Assembly (NCBI RefSeq): GCF_047495875.1
Contig: NC_092461.1
Span: forward strand, 66,762,299-66,826,298
DNA from: Pithys albifrons albifrons
Lineage: Eukaryota; Chordata; Aves; Passeriformes; Thamnophilidae
DNA length: 64,000 nt
Reading direction: 5' to 3'
A model generated the notes under the pieces. The model had not been told where the DNA came from. It saw only the letters and a list, made by a program, of their open reading frames with translations, and searched no databases. This document shows, in pieces, positions 62,750 to 64,000 of this stretch (positions are counted from its first letter, which is position 1; the number at the start of each line of letters is the position of its first letter). The position numbers were made by a program, and so were the translations under genes.

Positions 62750-64000
62750 GCAGAGTTGAATAACTGTTGGCACCGTAGCCTACATGAAGTATCTTGAGGG
62801 GTATTAGAACAGGTATGAGATCAGGTGTTAATTGTGGAAAATTTCAATTACCCAAATATTGATTGGATCAATGCCTCATTAGGAGGAGATGTAGAGATAT
62901 TATTTTTGAAAATAGTAAGTGGCTAATCCCAAGAAATATGTCTTACAATCCAAGAAAAGATGCTGTTCTGAATATGGTGGTTGTAGTGCACACAACACCT
63001 CAAAAAGTACTAGTAGGTTAGCCTTTCTATAACAGCAACCACAATACAATTAGCTTTAAAATTATAGGGTAGACAGTGGGCTAAATAATTACAGCATATG
63101 ACTCTGCAATTTCAAGAAAAAGGATTATGTTTTAAACAAAATAAACAAGGAGAACATTAGAAAAATAAACAACAAAGAAAAAACAAAAAAAGAGCAAACA
63201 CTCCAAATTCAAAAAGTAACATTCCAAACAGCTAGATGCTTAAACCAGCCTGGAGTTTGTAAAAAAACGGTGTAATGGGAAAAGGGTAAAATGCATGCCA
63301 CCATTCAAAAAGAAAGAAAAGGACTACAAAAAGAGCTGCCATGAGATCTGTGGGAAAGCTCGTAAGGCTATCACAGGGAAAAGCTTAGTGTTTAAGAAAA
63401 TGAGGAGAACCCTATAAGAAAATGTTAGGTTCAACATAAGGAGGAAATTGAGAGTTCTAAAAATAATTTCAAGTATACCTTGAAAACGATTTTCAAACTG
63501 ATAACAAAAGTTCTTTAAATACTTCAGACACAGTGGAATTGATGGGAATACTGGTGACAAGTGTGTAAAAGCAGCTCTCAGGGCTGACAATGGCCACAGC
63601 TGAAAAGCTAAGTGAATTCTTTAATGAAGGACAACCCCAAGGGGAAAACAGTCTTTGGAGCAGATCAATCAGAGAAGTTAGACCCATTTGAAATAAACAT
63701 AACTCAACTGCAAGACCAAATGGATTAGCTGAAAGTCAGTAAGTCACCCAGTCCAGGTAGCATTCACACAATGTTGAACTTTGTGTGAAACTGCAGAAGT
63801 GCCACCCCAGACATGTGGCCATAGAGCTACAAACAGCCCCTGTGAAAGGTAATAGATGGATTACCAGCATGAATTTCTTATTGAATAAGGGCCCAGGAGG
63901 GTAACCTAGAAACTATAAGTGTTATCTGTCCTTGGAAAGATGGTCGAGGATAAATTAAAGAATGGTATCAAGGACTTTTTCAGTCTGTATTAAAAAGCAG
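62750..64000 (+). mobile_element. Old LINE (CR1-like) endonuclease/RT remnant, runs off right edge
   Basis: Broken plus-strand frames carry LINE-like patches in the expected order. Near 62823 the translation reads VLIVENFNYPNIDW, close to the endonuclease GDFNHPDI(C/D)W motif. Near 63040 the text NHNTISFKII recalls the later SDH-like endonuclease motif. Near 63597 AEKLSEFFNEGQ resembles the linker ahead of RT. From about 63886 the bases for NKGPGG, PRNYK and LSLERWSR recall the start of RT (the family has PGDLGNYRPVSL). Stops and frameshifts are many. The match is to memory of CR1/L3-type LINEs and is moderate only. The left boundary is approximate, and any RT remainder would lie beyond 64000. 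Confidence 0.5.

Overview
This window looks like vertebrate nuclear DNA from a bird, probably a songbird. It is AT-rich, has no dense run of reading frames, and holds CR1 LINE fragments with the avian 3' end (repeats resembling ATTCTATG), a SINE with a tRNA-Ile-like head and a CR1 tail (the TguSINE1 design of songbirds), and several LTRs. I find no credible protein-coding gene, exon series, functional RNA gene or CRISPR array. The longest open frames are either inside or antisense to retroelements, or resemble nothing I know. The best reading is intergenic DNA or the inside of a very long intron.

Layout. 1-8.6 kb is mostly unique AT-rich DNA with one short CR1 end at 6.8 kb. At 8686-9048 (minus strand) lies a 363-bp composite element: a tRNA-Gln-like head, then a 5S-rRNA-like segment, then a GC-rich body, bounded by a perfect 11-bp direct repeat. 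A solo LTR sits at 13178-13890. From 14 to 52 kb the DNA is mostly unique, with a CTAT microsatellite (15.3 kb), a degenerate CR1 end (27.4 kb), the TguSINE1-like SINE (28.9 kb), a CR1 reverse-transcriptase fragment (30.9-31.3 kb), a CR1 3' end (43.2 kb) and several simple repeats. Stretches around 19.2, 34.5 and 36.1-36.9 kb have the look of conserved noncoding DNA, but only an alignment could show that.

The last 12 kb (52-64 kb) is a repeat cluster. It holds an LTR with an internal 122-bp duplication, a second solo LTR at 53354-54080, a CR1 split by a further LTR-like insert (57.8-59.5 kb), a third solo LTR at 59891-60545, a roughly 970-bp CR1 copy (60.9-61.9 kb), and an old LINE endonuclease/RT remnant that runs off the right edge.

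The three solo LTRs (13178, 53354, 59891) belong to one family. Each is flanked by its own perfect 5-bp target duplication (CCATC, CCACT, CTGCT), so each is a separate insertion reduced to a single LTR. The composite tRNA/5S element is the most unusual item and may be an undescribed SINE family, though I cannot search repeat libraries.
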